Below are positions 39,490 through 48,208 of a DNA stretch of 64,000 nucleotides, piece by piece. Each line of letters opens with the position of its first letter. Position 1 is the first letter of the stretch. This DNA comes from Staphylococcus marylandisciuri (GTDB lineage Bacteria; Bacillota; Bacilli; Staphylococcales; Staphylococcaceae): assembly GCF_025519785.1 (NCBI RefSeq), contig NZ_JAOPKZ010000013.1:1-64000 (forward strand), written 5' to 3'. Position numbers and translations under genes: made by a program. Below the pieces are notes generated by a model. The model did no database searches. It worked only from the letters and a program-made list of their open reading frames with translations, and was not told the DNA's origin.

Positions 39490-39632
39490 GGGAGCGGGAC
39501 AGAAATATAATTTGAATAAAAAGATTTCTGTCCCGCCTCGGCAAGGATGACTAGAATTGAAAAAAGCTTGATACAAGCGCATTTTCAAATCAGTCATCTA
39601 CTGCTAAGATTCTGAAAGGAGCTGGGACATAA
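39490..39632 (+). repeat. Module A, variant
   Basis: Forward copy whose first palindrome is closed by TTTCTGTCCCGCCTCGGCAA, a mix of the short and long forms, and which lacks the final hairpin. Confidence 0.85.
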
Positions 39633-39647
39633 TCCCTCACTCAAATG

Positions 39648-39700
39648 AAAAAGCACCTCATTCAACTGATTTATACAGTAAAAATGAGGTGTTACTTTTT
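39648..39700. terminator. Bidirectional terminator downstream of the Lsm-like gene
   Basis: AAAAAGCACCTCATT and AATGAGGTGTTACTTTTT form a long stem with T tracts on both strands. Confidence 0.8.
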
Positions 39701-39769
39701 AACCCCTTTTCGACGAAGAATGTTGTCATAAAATAGATCTTTTTAACGTCATTAAGTCGAGTGAGTGAA

Positions 39770-39970
39770 CTACTTAATTTCTTTAATACTAACTATTCTG
39801 CTCTCATCAATATCAAATGTACCTTCCGTAGATTTAATTGAAATTGAGTCATTACCACTAACATTATCTTCTTTGTCATCAAAGTCAAAAGCTGTACCTT
39901 TTAATACATCACCGTCATCTAAACGCATTTCCACTTCTTTGCCTTCAAATTCCCATAATTTAAAACTCAT
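39770..39970 (-). CDS. Lsm-like small protein, 66 residues
   Basis: Short beta-rich protein with an Sm1-like pattern: FEGKEVEMRLDDGDVLKGTA then FDFDDKEDN, reminiscent of Lsm folds that bind RNA or form small barrels. Acidic overall. Ribosome-binding site AAAGGGTG before ATG. Monocistronic, between a terminator and the CRISPR array, 44 bp from the last repeat and on the strand from which the array is expected to be transcribed. Homologues occur in staphylococci away from CRISPR, so a link to CRISPR is unproven. Not Hfq: the Hfq signature motifs are absent. Confidence 0.6.
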   Translation of the reverse strand: MSFKLWEFEGKEVEMRLDDGDVLKGTAFDFDDKEDNVSGNDSISIKSTEGTFDIDESRIVSIKEIK

Positions 39971-40013
39971 CTAATCACCCTTTCTTAACCAATGGTATAG
40001 TGTACGTCCATTG

Positions 40014-40509
40014 GTATACTTATTTCTAAAATTACAGAGTACTAAAACGACGATCAAACTTATAATGTCCGTATCCATGTATACCTCATACCTAAAATTA
40101 CAGAGTACTAAAACCGATGAAAATAGAACCATCTTGCATGAATAGTATACCTTATACCTAAAATTGCAGAGTACTAAAACGTTTTACCTTCAATACAGAT
40201 TTTTCAACAAGTATACCTCATACCTAAAATTACAGAGTACTAAAACCACGTAACAAAGAGTTAGTAATCGTTGTCAGTATACCTCATACCTAAAATTACA
40301 GAGTACTAAAACTGTGAAAACGGCGATTTTGAGCCATCAATGGTATACCTCATACCTAAAATTACAGAGTACTAAAACCTAGGCAGGTATGTTATTTCCA
40401 TTGGTGACGTATACCTTATACCTAAAATTACAGAGTACTAAAACTGTCCGTAGGCGTGTTGTAAAGCACATGCGTATACCTTATACCTAAAATTACAGAG
40501 TATTAGAAC
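40014..40509 (-). CRISPR. Orphan type II CRISPR array, 8 repeats, 7 spacers
   Basis: Repeats of 36 bp start (plus strand) GTATACCTCATACCTAAA and end CAGAGTACTAAAAC; the crRNA sense is therefore minus, GTTTTAGTACTCTG.., the SaCas9-type repeat. Repeat starts: 40014 (35 bp, degenerate), 40079, 40145, 40211, 40277, 40343, 40409 and 40474 (degenerate, TATTAGAAC end). Spacers are 30 bp except the last (29 bp), and all differ. Repeats vary at CTCAT/CTTAT. No cas9, cas1, cas2 or csn2 and no tracrRNA-like anti-repeat with terminator are in the window. No spacer matches the rest of the window by eye. Confidence 0.95.
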
Positions 40510-41177
40510 TTTTTAATGTTTATTTTACTTCTCGTTGTTTAAATTTACTTTTATTTTACCACCATTGACTTTGCCAAGTAACTATTTTCTTGGTTTTGTT
40601 TCATAAATTTTATCTTTGTTATGGCTATACCATTGTCTATGTGGTTTAAAGAGGTGTACCTATTGAATATACTACTAAAGATTGGGGCATTCTAGCATAT
40701 CAATTACATTCGCCCCCTACTTTCTCTACGTAATGAGCATAAAAAAAGAGCATGGCCAATGGGAGCGGGACAGAAATCTAATTTGAACAAAAAAGATTTC
40801 TGTCCCGCTCCCTGGTTTTCAATAACCAGTCCTATTTGACAAAGAGCCTATTTTATAATCTATCACACCTATTTAACTAACAAGTAAATCACGTTAGTAT
40901 ACTTTCTACTTTTATAGGAGGTGTATTTGTTACCAACAATGTATTGTAAGTAAAGTTACCTTTTTCTGTGATAGGTACAATATAGGCATAAACGCCAACT
41001 ATGGTATGATACCACTTATAAATATGTCCCCTGTTTGAAATACAATCAATTACATTGACCCTGTCACTTTAGAGCTAACTTTAGTATTTGCTCGCATAGT
41101 ACTTCCACAAAAATCTTTCTCCCCATATCACTTGAGGGTGTCCTTCTTCCTTTAGTATTTATGAACGATGCTACTAC
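40510..41177. other. Gene-poor region beside the CRISPR array
   Basis: About 670 bp. The part nearest the array (T-rich TTTTTAATGTTTATTTTACT) would be the leader for minus-strand transcription. A short module A lies at 40761-40812. I see no cas gene fragment. Confidence 0.5.
40761..40812 (+). repeat. Short module A palindrome
   Basis: Nearly perfect palindrome GGGAGCGGGACAGAAATCTA to GTCCCGCTCCC, with GGTT..AACC hairpin beside it. Confidence 0.85.
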
Positions 41178-41396
41178 TTAATCGGTTGATTTATTAGCTT
41201 TATCTCTAAAATACTCTTCTAAGACAACAGATAAGATTATTATAACAACGGCAATAGTTTGACCGTGAGGAATAAGTTGCATAAAGCGAAAATCATAATC
41301 TGTCATTGCTGCTAATACTTTAAACAATATATTAACTAAGCAAATAAATCCTATTATCGAACCTAGCGTTGCAAAAAAGTTAGCTAAATAGCGCAT
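41178..41396 (-). CDS. Small membrane protein, 72 residues (paralogue b)
   Basis: Two membrane segments (FFATLGSIIGFICLVNILF and IAVVIIILSVVLEEYF) and a short basic tail. The loop FRFMQLIPHGQTI parallels LEFLHFIPHTEII of the upstream gene, so the two are tandem paralogues. I favour ATG 41396; the ATG at 41408 is also possible but sits directly on the ribosome-binding site AGAAGAGG. Function unknown; paired small membrane proteins of this kind can be immunity proteins. Confidence 0.6.
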   Translation of the reverse strand: MRYLANFFATLGSIIGFICLVNILFKVLAAMTDYDFRFMQLIPHGQTIAVVIIILSVVLEEYFRDKANKSTD

Positions 41397-41400
41397 GATC

Positions 41401-41643
41401 TCACTCATCCTCTTCTTTATATTTGTACTTACTTTTTAGTAATTGACCTATAATTACAAGCACTGCGAAAGTTACGAACAATATGATTTCTGTGTGAGGT
41501 ATGAAGTGTAGAAATTCTAGATGTGTTCCTTTTTGATAATCAATTAAACCTAGCAAACAATCTATCATTATTATAAATAACAGTAACACGGGTAAAGCTT
41601 CAAAAGCGATAATTATTTTTCTCATAAACTCACTTTCACTCAT
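41401..41643 (-). CDS. Small membrane protein, 80 residues (paralogue a)
   Basis: Two membrane segments (ALPVLLLFIIMIDCLLGLI and IILFVTFAVLVIIGQLL) and a charged KSKYKYKEEDE tail. GAGGAG lies 8 bp before ATG. First of a two-gene operon with its paralogue. Not recognised as a known family. Confidence 0.6.
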   Translation of the reverse strand: MSESEFMRKIIIAFEALPVLLLFIIMIDCLLGLIDYQKGTHLEFLHFIPHTEIILFVTFAVLVIIGQLLKSKYKYKEEDE

Positions 41644-41715
41644 TCACCATACTCCTCAACGTTTCAACGCTATTGCTTTCTCTCATGAACTATATAGACA
41701 TTTATTTAATAATAG

Positions 41716-41877
41716 AGTCTGGGACATAATGTAATGTCTCAGCTTCTTTCAGCATCTTGGCAGTAGATGACTGATTTGAAAATGCGCTTGTATCAAGCTT
41801 TTTTTCAATTCTAGTCATCCTTGCCGGGGCGGGACTACGAAATCTTTTTGTTCAAATTAGATTTCTGTCCCGCTCCC
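41716..41877 (-). repeat. Module A (reversed), 2 bp from a stop codon
   Basis: Complete reversed copy. Its GCTCCC end is only 2 bp from the stop codon of the ABC permease gene. Confidence 0.9.
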
Positions 41878-41879
41878 AT

Positions 41880-43076
41880 TTATTTAATAATATCAATGAG
41901 TTCTTTCTTAGCAGCTGCACGTGCAGGTACCCAGCCGAAGATAATACCGATCAGAGTGGAAACGCCTATAGCTAAAATGATCGGGCCGATGGTAATAACC
42001 GCTTTAACTTGATCTGGCGTAACTGCTGTTACTAATAATGCTAAGAGTATGCCAATAATTAAGCCTATTAAACCTCCAAGCAGGCAAAGCACAATACTTT
42101 CAATTAAGAATTGTAACTCTATATCACGACTTTTAGCACCAAATGCACGACGAATTGCAATCTCTTCAGTACGTTCAGCTACTGAAATATACATGACGTT
42201 CATCACACCGATACCTGCGATAAATAATGAGATTCCGGCAACAGCGGCAACAAAGTAAGTGATCATGTTAAATATTTGATCAAATTGTTTACTCATACTA
42301 TCAAAGTCTTGATACATATATTGTCCCTCGTCTGCTCCACTACCTCTCTTTTCTAATTTGTCAGCTACCTTGTTAGCAACTTCCTTTTTATTCGCTCCGC
42401 TGGTTAATTTTACAGTAAGTGATGGAGATTCTTGAGAGAGATCACTCATATATTTTTTAAAGGTTTTAGATGGCATTTGGACTGCATTATCAGAGCCTCC
42501 TAGGCCCATAGGATCACTAGATGATTTATCAGCAACGCCGACTATCTCGAACCCTTGATTATTGATATAAATTATCTTACCTACAGCTTTATTATGAAAC
42601 GCTTTCTTAGCAATAGAATGATCTACAATGACAACTTTATTTTTTAAATCGTTGTCTTCCTCAGAAAAACCTTTGCCTTCATCTACAGTAGAAAGAGATT
42701 TCGTTTTAAATACGTTAATATCTTTATTCTTTTCGGCGTTCGTCATTTTTGAACTATAGCCGCTATCATCCGACTCTTTCACTTTAGCACTCTTTACTCC
42801 GTCCACTTCTTCAGCCACACTAATATCATCTGATTTAAATGGATTCTCAGTCACTTTTTCAGTGTTAGGAAAGTAAGCAATAGAGGCTGTATCTTTACCA
42901 GCTCCTGAACTTTCTATCTGATCCTTGGAAGTTTGCTTAAATCCATTTCCTAAAAACATGATTAGCATTACAGCAGCAATACCGATAACTATCCCGATAA
43001 TAGTTAAAATATTACGGCGTTTATTCTTCATTATCGATTTAAATGATACGGCGATGATATTTGATAAGTTGCTCAT
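41880..43076 (-). CDS. MacB/YknZ-type ABC permease
   Basis: Permease of 398 residues with the MacB layout: one N-terminal membrane segment (RRNILTIIGIVIGIAAVMLI), an extracellular domain of about 220 residues, and three C-terminal segments with the FtsX signature GIGVMNVMYISVAERTEEIA and IRRAFGAK. It starts within the stop of the ATPase gene (ATGA overlap). With the ATPase, the adaptor and the Yip1-like protein at 45059 it matches YknWXYZ of Bacillus, which protects against the SDP toxin. The pump moves peptides or drugs by mechanotransmission. Confidence 0.85.
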   Translation of the reverse strand: MSNLSNIIAVSFKSIMKNKRRNILTIIGIVIGIAAVMLIMFLGNGFKQTSKDQIESSGAGKDTASIAYFPNTEKVTENPFKSDDISVAEEVDGVKSAKVKESDDSGYSSKMTNAEKNKDINVFKTKSLSTVDEGKGFSEEDNDLKNKVVIVDHSIAKKAFHNKAVGKIIYINNQGFEIVGVADKSSSDPMGLGGSDNAVQMPSKTFKKYMSDLSQESPSLTVKLTSGANKKEVANKVADKLEKRGSGADEGQYMYQDFDSMSKQFDQIFNMITYFVAAVAGISLFIAGIGVMNVMYISVAERTEEIAIRRAFGAKSRDIELQFLIESIVLCLLGGLIGLIIGILLALLVTAVTPDQVKAVITIGPIILAIGVSTLIGIIFGWVPARAAAKKELIDIIK

Positions 43077-43753
43077 TTCATCACCTCTTCTTCCTGGATA
43101 CGACCATCTAAAATATGAATGATGCGATCCGCCTTTTCAGCTACTTCACGTTCATGAGTAACTACGATGATTGTCGTGTTGAGTTCTTTGTTTAAGTCTT
43201 CGAATAAATTGATGATATCTTCTGATGTTTTTTGATCCAACGCACCTGTAGGCTCATCTGCAATAATAAACTCTGGTTTATTGATAACCGCCCGGGCGAT
43301 GGCTACACGTTGTTGTTGACCCCCCGATAACTTGTTAGGAAGTTGATCTTCTTTATCATATAGACCTACCTGATTGAGTTTCTTTCGTACACGTTCTTTG
43401 CGTTCTTGAGAAGAGACTCCTGCGTAAACAAGCGGAATACTTACATTTTCTAAAATAGTATTATTCTGGATCAACTTAAAGTTTTGAAAGACAAAGCCTA
43501 CCGTTTTATTTCGAATTTCTGCTAAACGGTTATCCGACGTTTTCTTGAAATTTTCGCCTTTAAACAGATAATCGCCGTCGTAGCCTCGGTCAATAAATCC
43601 TAAAATATTGATTAATGTACTCTTACCTGAACCTGATGGCCCCATAATCGCAACGAATTCGCCTTCTTGTACATTAAAGTTAATATCTTTAAGGATGTGA
43701 TTAAGTTGGTCACCATTTTTAAAGTGTCGATTGATATCTTTAAGCTCAATCAT
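43073..43753 (-). CDS. MacB/YknY-type ABC ATPase
   Basis: Nucleotide-binding subunit, 226 residues. Walker A GPSGSGKST (about 38-46), Q-loop FVFQNFKLI, signature LSGGQQQRVAIARA (about 141-154), Walker B FIIADEPTGALD, and H-loop VVTHE. It belongs to the LolD/MacB subgroup. Overlaps both neighbours by 4 bp, so the three genes are translated as one unit. Confidence 0.92.
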   Translation of the reverse strand: MIELKDINRHFKNGDQLNHILKDINFNVQEGEFVAIMGPSGSGKSTLINILGFIDRGYDGDYLFKGENFKKTSDNRLAEIRNKTVGFVFQNFKLIQNNTILENVSIPLVYAGVSSQERKERVRKKLNQVGLYDKEDQLPNKLSGGQQQRVAIARAVINKPEFIIADEPTGALDQKTSEDIINLFEDLNKELNTTIIVVTHEREVAEKADRIIHILDGRIQEEEVMK

Positions 43754-44820
43754 GACGACACCTCAACTTTTTCTCCATCGTTTAAAGTTTTTTTCGGATG
43801 TTTGAGAAGTTGGTCTCCTGGTTCAAGTCCCTTCTTCACAAAAATTTCTCCGTTATTTTTGTTAATCTTGATGTCTTTTTTATGCACTTTATCCTTACTA
43901 TCAACCACAAATACTTTATCATCTTTAGTTAATACAGATTCTGGCAACTTCATCGACTTCAATGGTACATCAGCTTGCATAGAGAAACCTGCACGTACTG
44001 GAATATCTATATTACCAATTGTCACACTATATTTTGAAGCACTGTCTGAGCTTCCACCGCTAGGGTCGTTATCGACAGGGTTAGAGCCAGATCCTTGGCC
44101 TCCTGATTTATCATAGCTAGTTGGTAATTCACTAATCTTAGTGATCTCACCTTTACCTGTCTTGCCGTTGTTACCTATTTTGACATTAACGCTATCTCCC
44201 TTTTTAATCTTATCAAGGTCAAATTCTGAAACAGTAGCTTTTAACTGTGGTTCTGTAGATATTAATTTCAAGATAGGTTGACCGTCGCTTGCATCATTTT
44301 TGTTCTTGATGTCAACTTTACCATCGAATGAAGCGTATGTGCTGTTATTCACTTGTTTATCATGTTTACTCAATTGTTGTTGAGCTTGACTAAGCGCATT
44401 TTGATCTTGATTTAGCTTTTTCTGTAAATCGTTGTTATTTGGTTCTTGGTTAACCTTTTGATAATCTTCATTGACCACACTTTGTTGATCATCCACCTTA
44501 TCCGCTAATTCTTGACGTTTACCTTGATTAGTATCGTAACTAATAAGCGGATCACCCTGTTGCACTTTTTGGCCATCTTTGACTTGAACGCTTGAGAAAT
44601 CACCAATTTGACTATTGTTCGTGTAGGTCTTTACTGACTTAGGTGACGCTTTACCTTCTAAATGTAACGGTTGTTCATGCTTAACCTTATATGTATCGTA
44701 TCCCTTATTGCTATCATCATCGTGAGATCCGCCTCCATTGACTTGCTTTAAAATAAAAGCAATACCGATGAGAATAATAATAACGACAGCAATAATTATC
44801 CATAACCATTTATTCTTCAC
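43750..44820 (-). CDS. HlyD/YknX-type membrane-fusion adaptor
   Basis: Adaptor of 356 residues anchored by one N-terminal segment (WLWIIIAVVIIILIGIAFIL). A lipoyl-like half motif (VQVKDGQKVQQGDPLISYD), a coiled-coil hairpin rich in Gln and Asn (about 115-165), the second lipoyl half, and a beta-barrel with FDLDKIKKGDSVNVKI. A Gly/Ser-rich loop (about 235-260) interrupts the barrel domain. I start at GTG 44820 (VKNKWLW), with AGGGGG 9 bp upstream; the longer frame is not plausible. First gene of the minus-strand operon. Confidence 0.85.
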   Translation of the reverse strand: MKNKWLWIIIAVVIIILIGIAFILKQVNGGGSHDDDSNKGYDTYKVKHEQPLHLEGKASPKSVKTYTNNSQIGDFSSVQVKDGQKVQQGDPLISYDTNQGKRQELADKVDDQQSVVNEDYQKVNQEPNNNDLQKKLNQDQNALSQAQQQLSKHDKQVNNSTYASFDGKVDIKNKNDASDGQPILKLISTEPQLKATVSEFDLDKIKKGDSVNVKIGNNGKTGKGEITKISELPTSYDKSGGQGSGSNPVDNDPSGGSSDSASKYSVTIGNIDIPVRAGFSMQADVPLKSMKLPESVLTKDDKVFVVDSKDKVHKKDIKINKNNGEIFVKKGLEPGDQLLKHPKKTLNDGEKVEVSS

Positions 44821-45058
44821 GTTAGAAATCCCCCTTATAAATTTTCCAACTGTGATTGTAGCATATATACAGTTGTAAAAAAACAATTGTCAGGAGATTT
44901 AAGTACAAATAATTTTATTATTCACTAAATACAAAATTACGATTTATCAATAAGTCTTAAAATATTAGTAATTAGTCTTTAAGTTTTAAAATTATATTTT
45001 AAAAATGAAATTAACATGTTACTCTGAAAGGGATTACATACATAGGAGGAGAATGATA

Positions 45059-45700
45059 GTGGAAAATTCAAAACTACCTTTAGCCGACCATTTCGCAAGC
45101 TTGCGTGAAAGACCAAAGTGGTTGGTTAAATTAATCGCTTTATTAATTATTTCATTTTTTGCGAGCTGGTTTGCACAGATTGCAACTGATGTAACTGAAC
45201 AACTCAAAAAAATGGGGGTTGATCATAAAACCATAGAAACTCAGTCTCAATTTTCTTGGGGGAAAGTTATAGGCGGAACACTAAGTAGCTGTATTTTTTC
45301 TGTATTAATCGCTTTTGTGCTATTCTTAATTATTTCAAAGATTATGAAATCGGAAGTTTCGCCTTTAAGTATCTTTTCTGCAGCGCTGTCATATAGTTTA
45401 ATCATTCAATCTTTCGCCTTAATTGTGGCAGCTATCCAAGCAATGGCGGGGATTAATATGGCAGAGCAAACTATTTCTTCTCTAAGCATTTTCGATAAAG
45501 GAAATCCATTCTTATCAGCTATTGATTTAAAATCCTTTATCGCTGCTTATCTAATAGGCTTGTACTACTTCTTTACAGCTAGACTTTCTAAAAAAGCATC
45601 GATTACTTGGGCAATTGTAGCACTTATAGTCTTAATTGGGGTCTCCTTAATCGGAGCCGGCTTCAACCATCTCATACAAGAAGGTATGCAAAATCACTAA
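45059..45700 (+). CDS. YknW-like Yip1-domain membrane protein
   Basis: Membrane protein of 213 residues with five or six segments (LIALLIISFFASWFAQIA, SCIFSVLIAFVLFLIISKIM, and others). Yip1 proteins of this type (YknW) help assemble the YknXYZ pump. Here the gene is divergent from the other three, with 238 bp between. AGGAGG lies 9 bp before GTG 45059 and only 3 bp before ATG 45053, so GTG is preferred. Confidence 0.75.
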   Translation: MENSKLPLADHFASLRERPKWLVKLIALLIISFFASWFAQIATDVTEQLKKMGVDHKTIETQSQFSWGKVIGGTLSSCIFSVLIAFVLFLIISKIMKSEVSPLSIFSAALSYSLIIQSFALIVAAIQAMAGINMAEQTISSLSIFDKGNPFLSAIDLKSFIAAYLIGLYYFFTARLSKKASITWAIVALIVLIGVSLIGAGFNHLIQEGMQNH

Positions 45701-45789
45701 ACGAATGGCGATTTAAGACCTTGGGACTAACCTCCCTAAAAAGAAGGTGGGACAAAAGCGTTAAGGATATCAGCAGAATCGAACGATGA

Positions 45790-46218
45790 GCAACATTGTG
45801 AACCAAATTTTGTCGACGCGTAAGTGTTTCTGTCGACAATCCTGCTTTGGGGGCGCCGTTAATCGGTTGCCCAGCGGGGCCCCAACACAGAGAAACTGGG
45901 ATATAATGGTCTTTGACTAGAGAGAAAGAGGCTGGGACATAATGTAATGTCTCAGCTTCTTGCAGCATCTTGGCAGTAGATGACTGATTTGAAAATGCGC
46001 TTGTATCAAGCTTTTTTCAATTCTAGTCATCCTTGCCGGGGCGGGACTACGAAATCTTTTTGTTCAAATTAGATTTCTGTCCCGCTCCCTTCAACATCTC
46101 GTCAGTAGATGACTGATTTGAAAACGCGCTTGTATCAAGCTTTTTTCAATTCTAGTCATCCTTGCCGGGGCGGGACTACAAAATCTTTTTATTCAAATTA
46201 GATTTCTGTCCCGCTCCC
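45790..46218 (-). repeat. Large composite: C, B, two module A copies
   Basis: Module C (45790-45875) and a B fragment (GGGGCCCCAACACAGAGAAA, 45876-45900), then reversed A copies at 45901-46087 and 46088-46218. The second A shares the GATTTCTGTCCCGCTCCC end and has ACAAAATC in place of ACGAAATC. Confidence 0.9.
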
Positions 46219-46298
46219 TTGATTTAAAATAGAAATAGCTATCATACCACACTGTTAACACTCAGTATCATGATTTCCTCTCGAGTCAAGATTTCATC

Positions 46299-47261
46299 TT
46301 ATCCTCTATCCTGCTCTACTACTTTGTTATAAAAATAATTTGCTACTACTATATCTACAATCGCGAGCCCCACTGATTTAAAGAGGGTAACTTCTTCTGG
46401 ACTCTCTCTTCCAGCCAGTTCGCCGCTTACGATACGACCCAGTTCACCATGTAAATCTTTTGCACTCCACTTACCTTCTTCAATAGGCTTGAAGAAATCG
46501 CCTGTTTCTTCTAGTGCTGCTTCGGTCGCTTCCACCACCACTTTATCTGCGTTCACGACAGATTCACTCGGTAACTCTTGCATATCTGGTTTGAATGAGC
46601 CTACTGCATTCAAATGTGTCCCAGGAGCCAATTGCCCCTTAAACACCGGTTGAGATGAATTCGTCGCAGTGATAACTATATCTGAATTATCCATAGCTGT
46701 TGCAACATCTTTGTAGACTTCAGTTTCGATATCGCTGTATTTTTCATTTATTTGTTTAGCAAAGTGAACAGCTTTGTCATAGGTGCGGTTAAAGAATTGA
46801 ATTCGCTTAATAGCTCTCACAGCGAGAACCGCTTCAATCAACCCTTCCGCTTGCTCACCCGTGCCTATTACACTTAGCGTTTCAGCATTTTGACGAGCCA
46901 AGTATTGCGTGGCTACTCCTGAAATTGCTCCTGTTCGAATCTTAGTAAGATACGCTCCATCAAGTACTGCTAGAGTTTCTCCTGTATCATAATCTGTTAA
47001 AAGAACTGAACCTTCAATTGTTTGCTTGCCTTTTTGAGGATTACGAGGAGCGTAACTCACAGTTTTAATGCCTACTATACCTAACTCTTCGCTTAGTGCG
47101 GGCATAACTAAGTAACGGTTATCCTTATTATAAGGCAATGAATAACGTAGTGGCGTCTCAGTCTTACCTTCAGAGTATGCCTGTAAAGCTTTCCCAGTTT
47201 CTGAAATAACTTCTCGCATATTAAGTAACTCTTGTTGATCGTGTTTACTGATTACACGCAT
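46299..47261 (-). CDS. Ornithine cyclodeaminase / mu-crystallin family protein
   Basis: Rossmann-fold enzyme of 320 residues. Nucleotide loop SVIGTGEQAEGLIEAV (about 129-144), preceded by TKIRTGAISGVATQYLARQN; LNAVGSFKPDMQELP is the family active-site stretch. Members are NAD-dependent deaminases or imine reductases (ornithine, alanine, SbnB-type); the precise reaction cannot be read. It lies 25 bp downstream of the TetR gene on the same strand, so it may belong to the TetR/DUF3147 operon. Confidence 0.83.
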   Translation of the reverse strand: MRVISKHDQQELLNMREVISETGKALQAYSEGKTETPLRYSLPYNKDNRYLVMPALSEELGIVGIKTVSYAPRNPQKGKQTIEGSVLLTDYDTGETLAVLDGAYLTKIRTGAISGVATQYLARQNAETLSVIGTGEQAEGLIEAVLAVRAIKRIQFFNRTYDKAVHFAKQINEKYSDIETEVYKDVATAMDNSDIVITATNSSQPVFKGQLAPGTHLNAVGSFKPDMQELPSESVVNADKVVVEATEAALEETGDFFKPIEEGKWSAKDLHGELGRIVSGELAGRESPEEVTLFKSVGLAIVDIVVANYFYNKVVEQDRG

Positions 47262-47286
47262 CTAATCACCCTCATCACTTTACTAC

Positions 47287-47832
47287 TCACTTTGTTGTAT
47301 CATATAAGTTCAGAATTAGAGTGAGCATCTTCTCAATATAAGATTCATCTAGCTCTTCTGGCTTAATAATTAAATTAAAATATATCGGTGCAAAGATTAA
47401 ATCTATAAACAGATCTTCATCATCAACTTCTGCATAATACTCTATAATTTCTTTTAAAACTGAACGTTTTTGATTAAAATAAGCTTCCATGAAACGTTTC
47501 TTAGCTTCTTTATGATACTGATTGATTAAGACTTCCATGACTGCGATACCAAGGTTTGATTTATAAATAGTCATCACATGCACTAGAAAAGCATATAAAT
47601 CTTGATAGAGATTTACGGGTTCAGGCTTGTACATTTCAGTCTTCTCCAAAAACATATCAATAATAATAAATGATTTATCAGGCCAACGACGATAAATCGT
47701 CGTCTTAGAGACACCTGATTTCTCAGCAATCTGATCTATCGTCATATCATGATAATGCTGTTGGTTAAGAATAGTCTCTATTGTATTAAATATTTTTCGA
47801 TTAACCGTGGGATCTTTGGGTCTCCCTGCCAT
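47287..47832 (-). CDS. TetR/AcrR-family regulator
   Basis: Regulator of 181 residues. N-terminal helix-turn-helix MTIDQIAEKSGVSKTTIYRR (about 30-49) is well conserved; the C-terminal ligand domain is not assignable. I start at ATG 47832 (MAGRPKDPTV), with AGAGGTGG upstream. The start lies 32 bp inside the end of the upstream DUF3147 gene, so expression is coupled. It probably controls this cluster in response to a small ligand. Confidence 0.85.
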   Translation of the reverse strand: MAGRPKDPTVNRKIFNTIETILNQQHYHDMTIDQIAEKSGVSKTTIYRRWPDKSFIIIDMFLEKTEMYKPEPVNLYQDLYAFLVHVMTIYKSNLGIAVMEVLINQYHKEAKKRFMEAYFNQKRSVLKEIIEYYAEVDDEDLFIDLIFAPIYFNLIIKPEELDESYIEKMLTLILNLYDTTK

Positions 47833-48193
47833 GTTCGCCACCTCTTCTACGTGCCACAAGCTCAACAATTTCAAAAACGATCATTGCAGTGATAAACCAC
47901 GCAATGAAACCTACCAATATGCTTATAAACCACATACCAGTATACGTCAACATGAGCCATGTCACGATAATATTTGCTAGCACACCCATCATGCCGAAAA
48001 CAGCACCGCGGCTTACGTACATAGCTACCTTATCTCCAAATTCTAACCCAGAAAGGTACATTGAAACAAGGTAGACGGCTGGAAATGTAGCAAATATACC
48101 GCCAAATTCTTTCCACGGTATAACCATTGAGATGATATAACTTACTACCACAGCTATACCACCGAGTAAAAATTTAATCACTAATGATTTCAC
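47801..48193 (-). CDS. DUF3147 membrane protein, copy 2 (130 residues)
   Basis: Four membrane segments; the N-terminal pattern VIKFLLGGIAVVVSYIIS and GGIFATFPAVYLVSMYL is shared with the neighbouring gene. The C-terminal tail is basic (RRRGGEHGRETQRSHG) and overlaps the TetR start by 32 bp in another frame. GTG start 48193 with AAGGAGA 10 bp upstream. Function of DUF3147 is unknown; these come as pairs, probably a small heteromeric transporter. Confidence 0.75.
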   Translation of the reverse strand: MKSLVIKFLLGGIAVVVSYIISMVIPWKEFGGIFATFPAVYLVSMYLSGLEFGDKVAMYVSRGAVFGMMGVLANIIVTWLMLTYTGMWFISILVGFIAWFITAMIVFEIVELVARRRGGEHGRETQRSHG

Positions 48194-48208
48194 TGTTATT
48201 CGCTCTCC

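Noticed and set aside
39765..39974. Plus-strand frame of 69 codons opposite the Lsm-like gene
   Set aside because: Antisense shadow; the minus frame has the ribosome-binding site and a protein-like pattern.
40510..41177. tracrRNA or cas gene remnant beside the CRISPR array
   Set aside because: No anti-repeat matching GTTTTAGTACTCTG outside the array, and no coding remnant.
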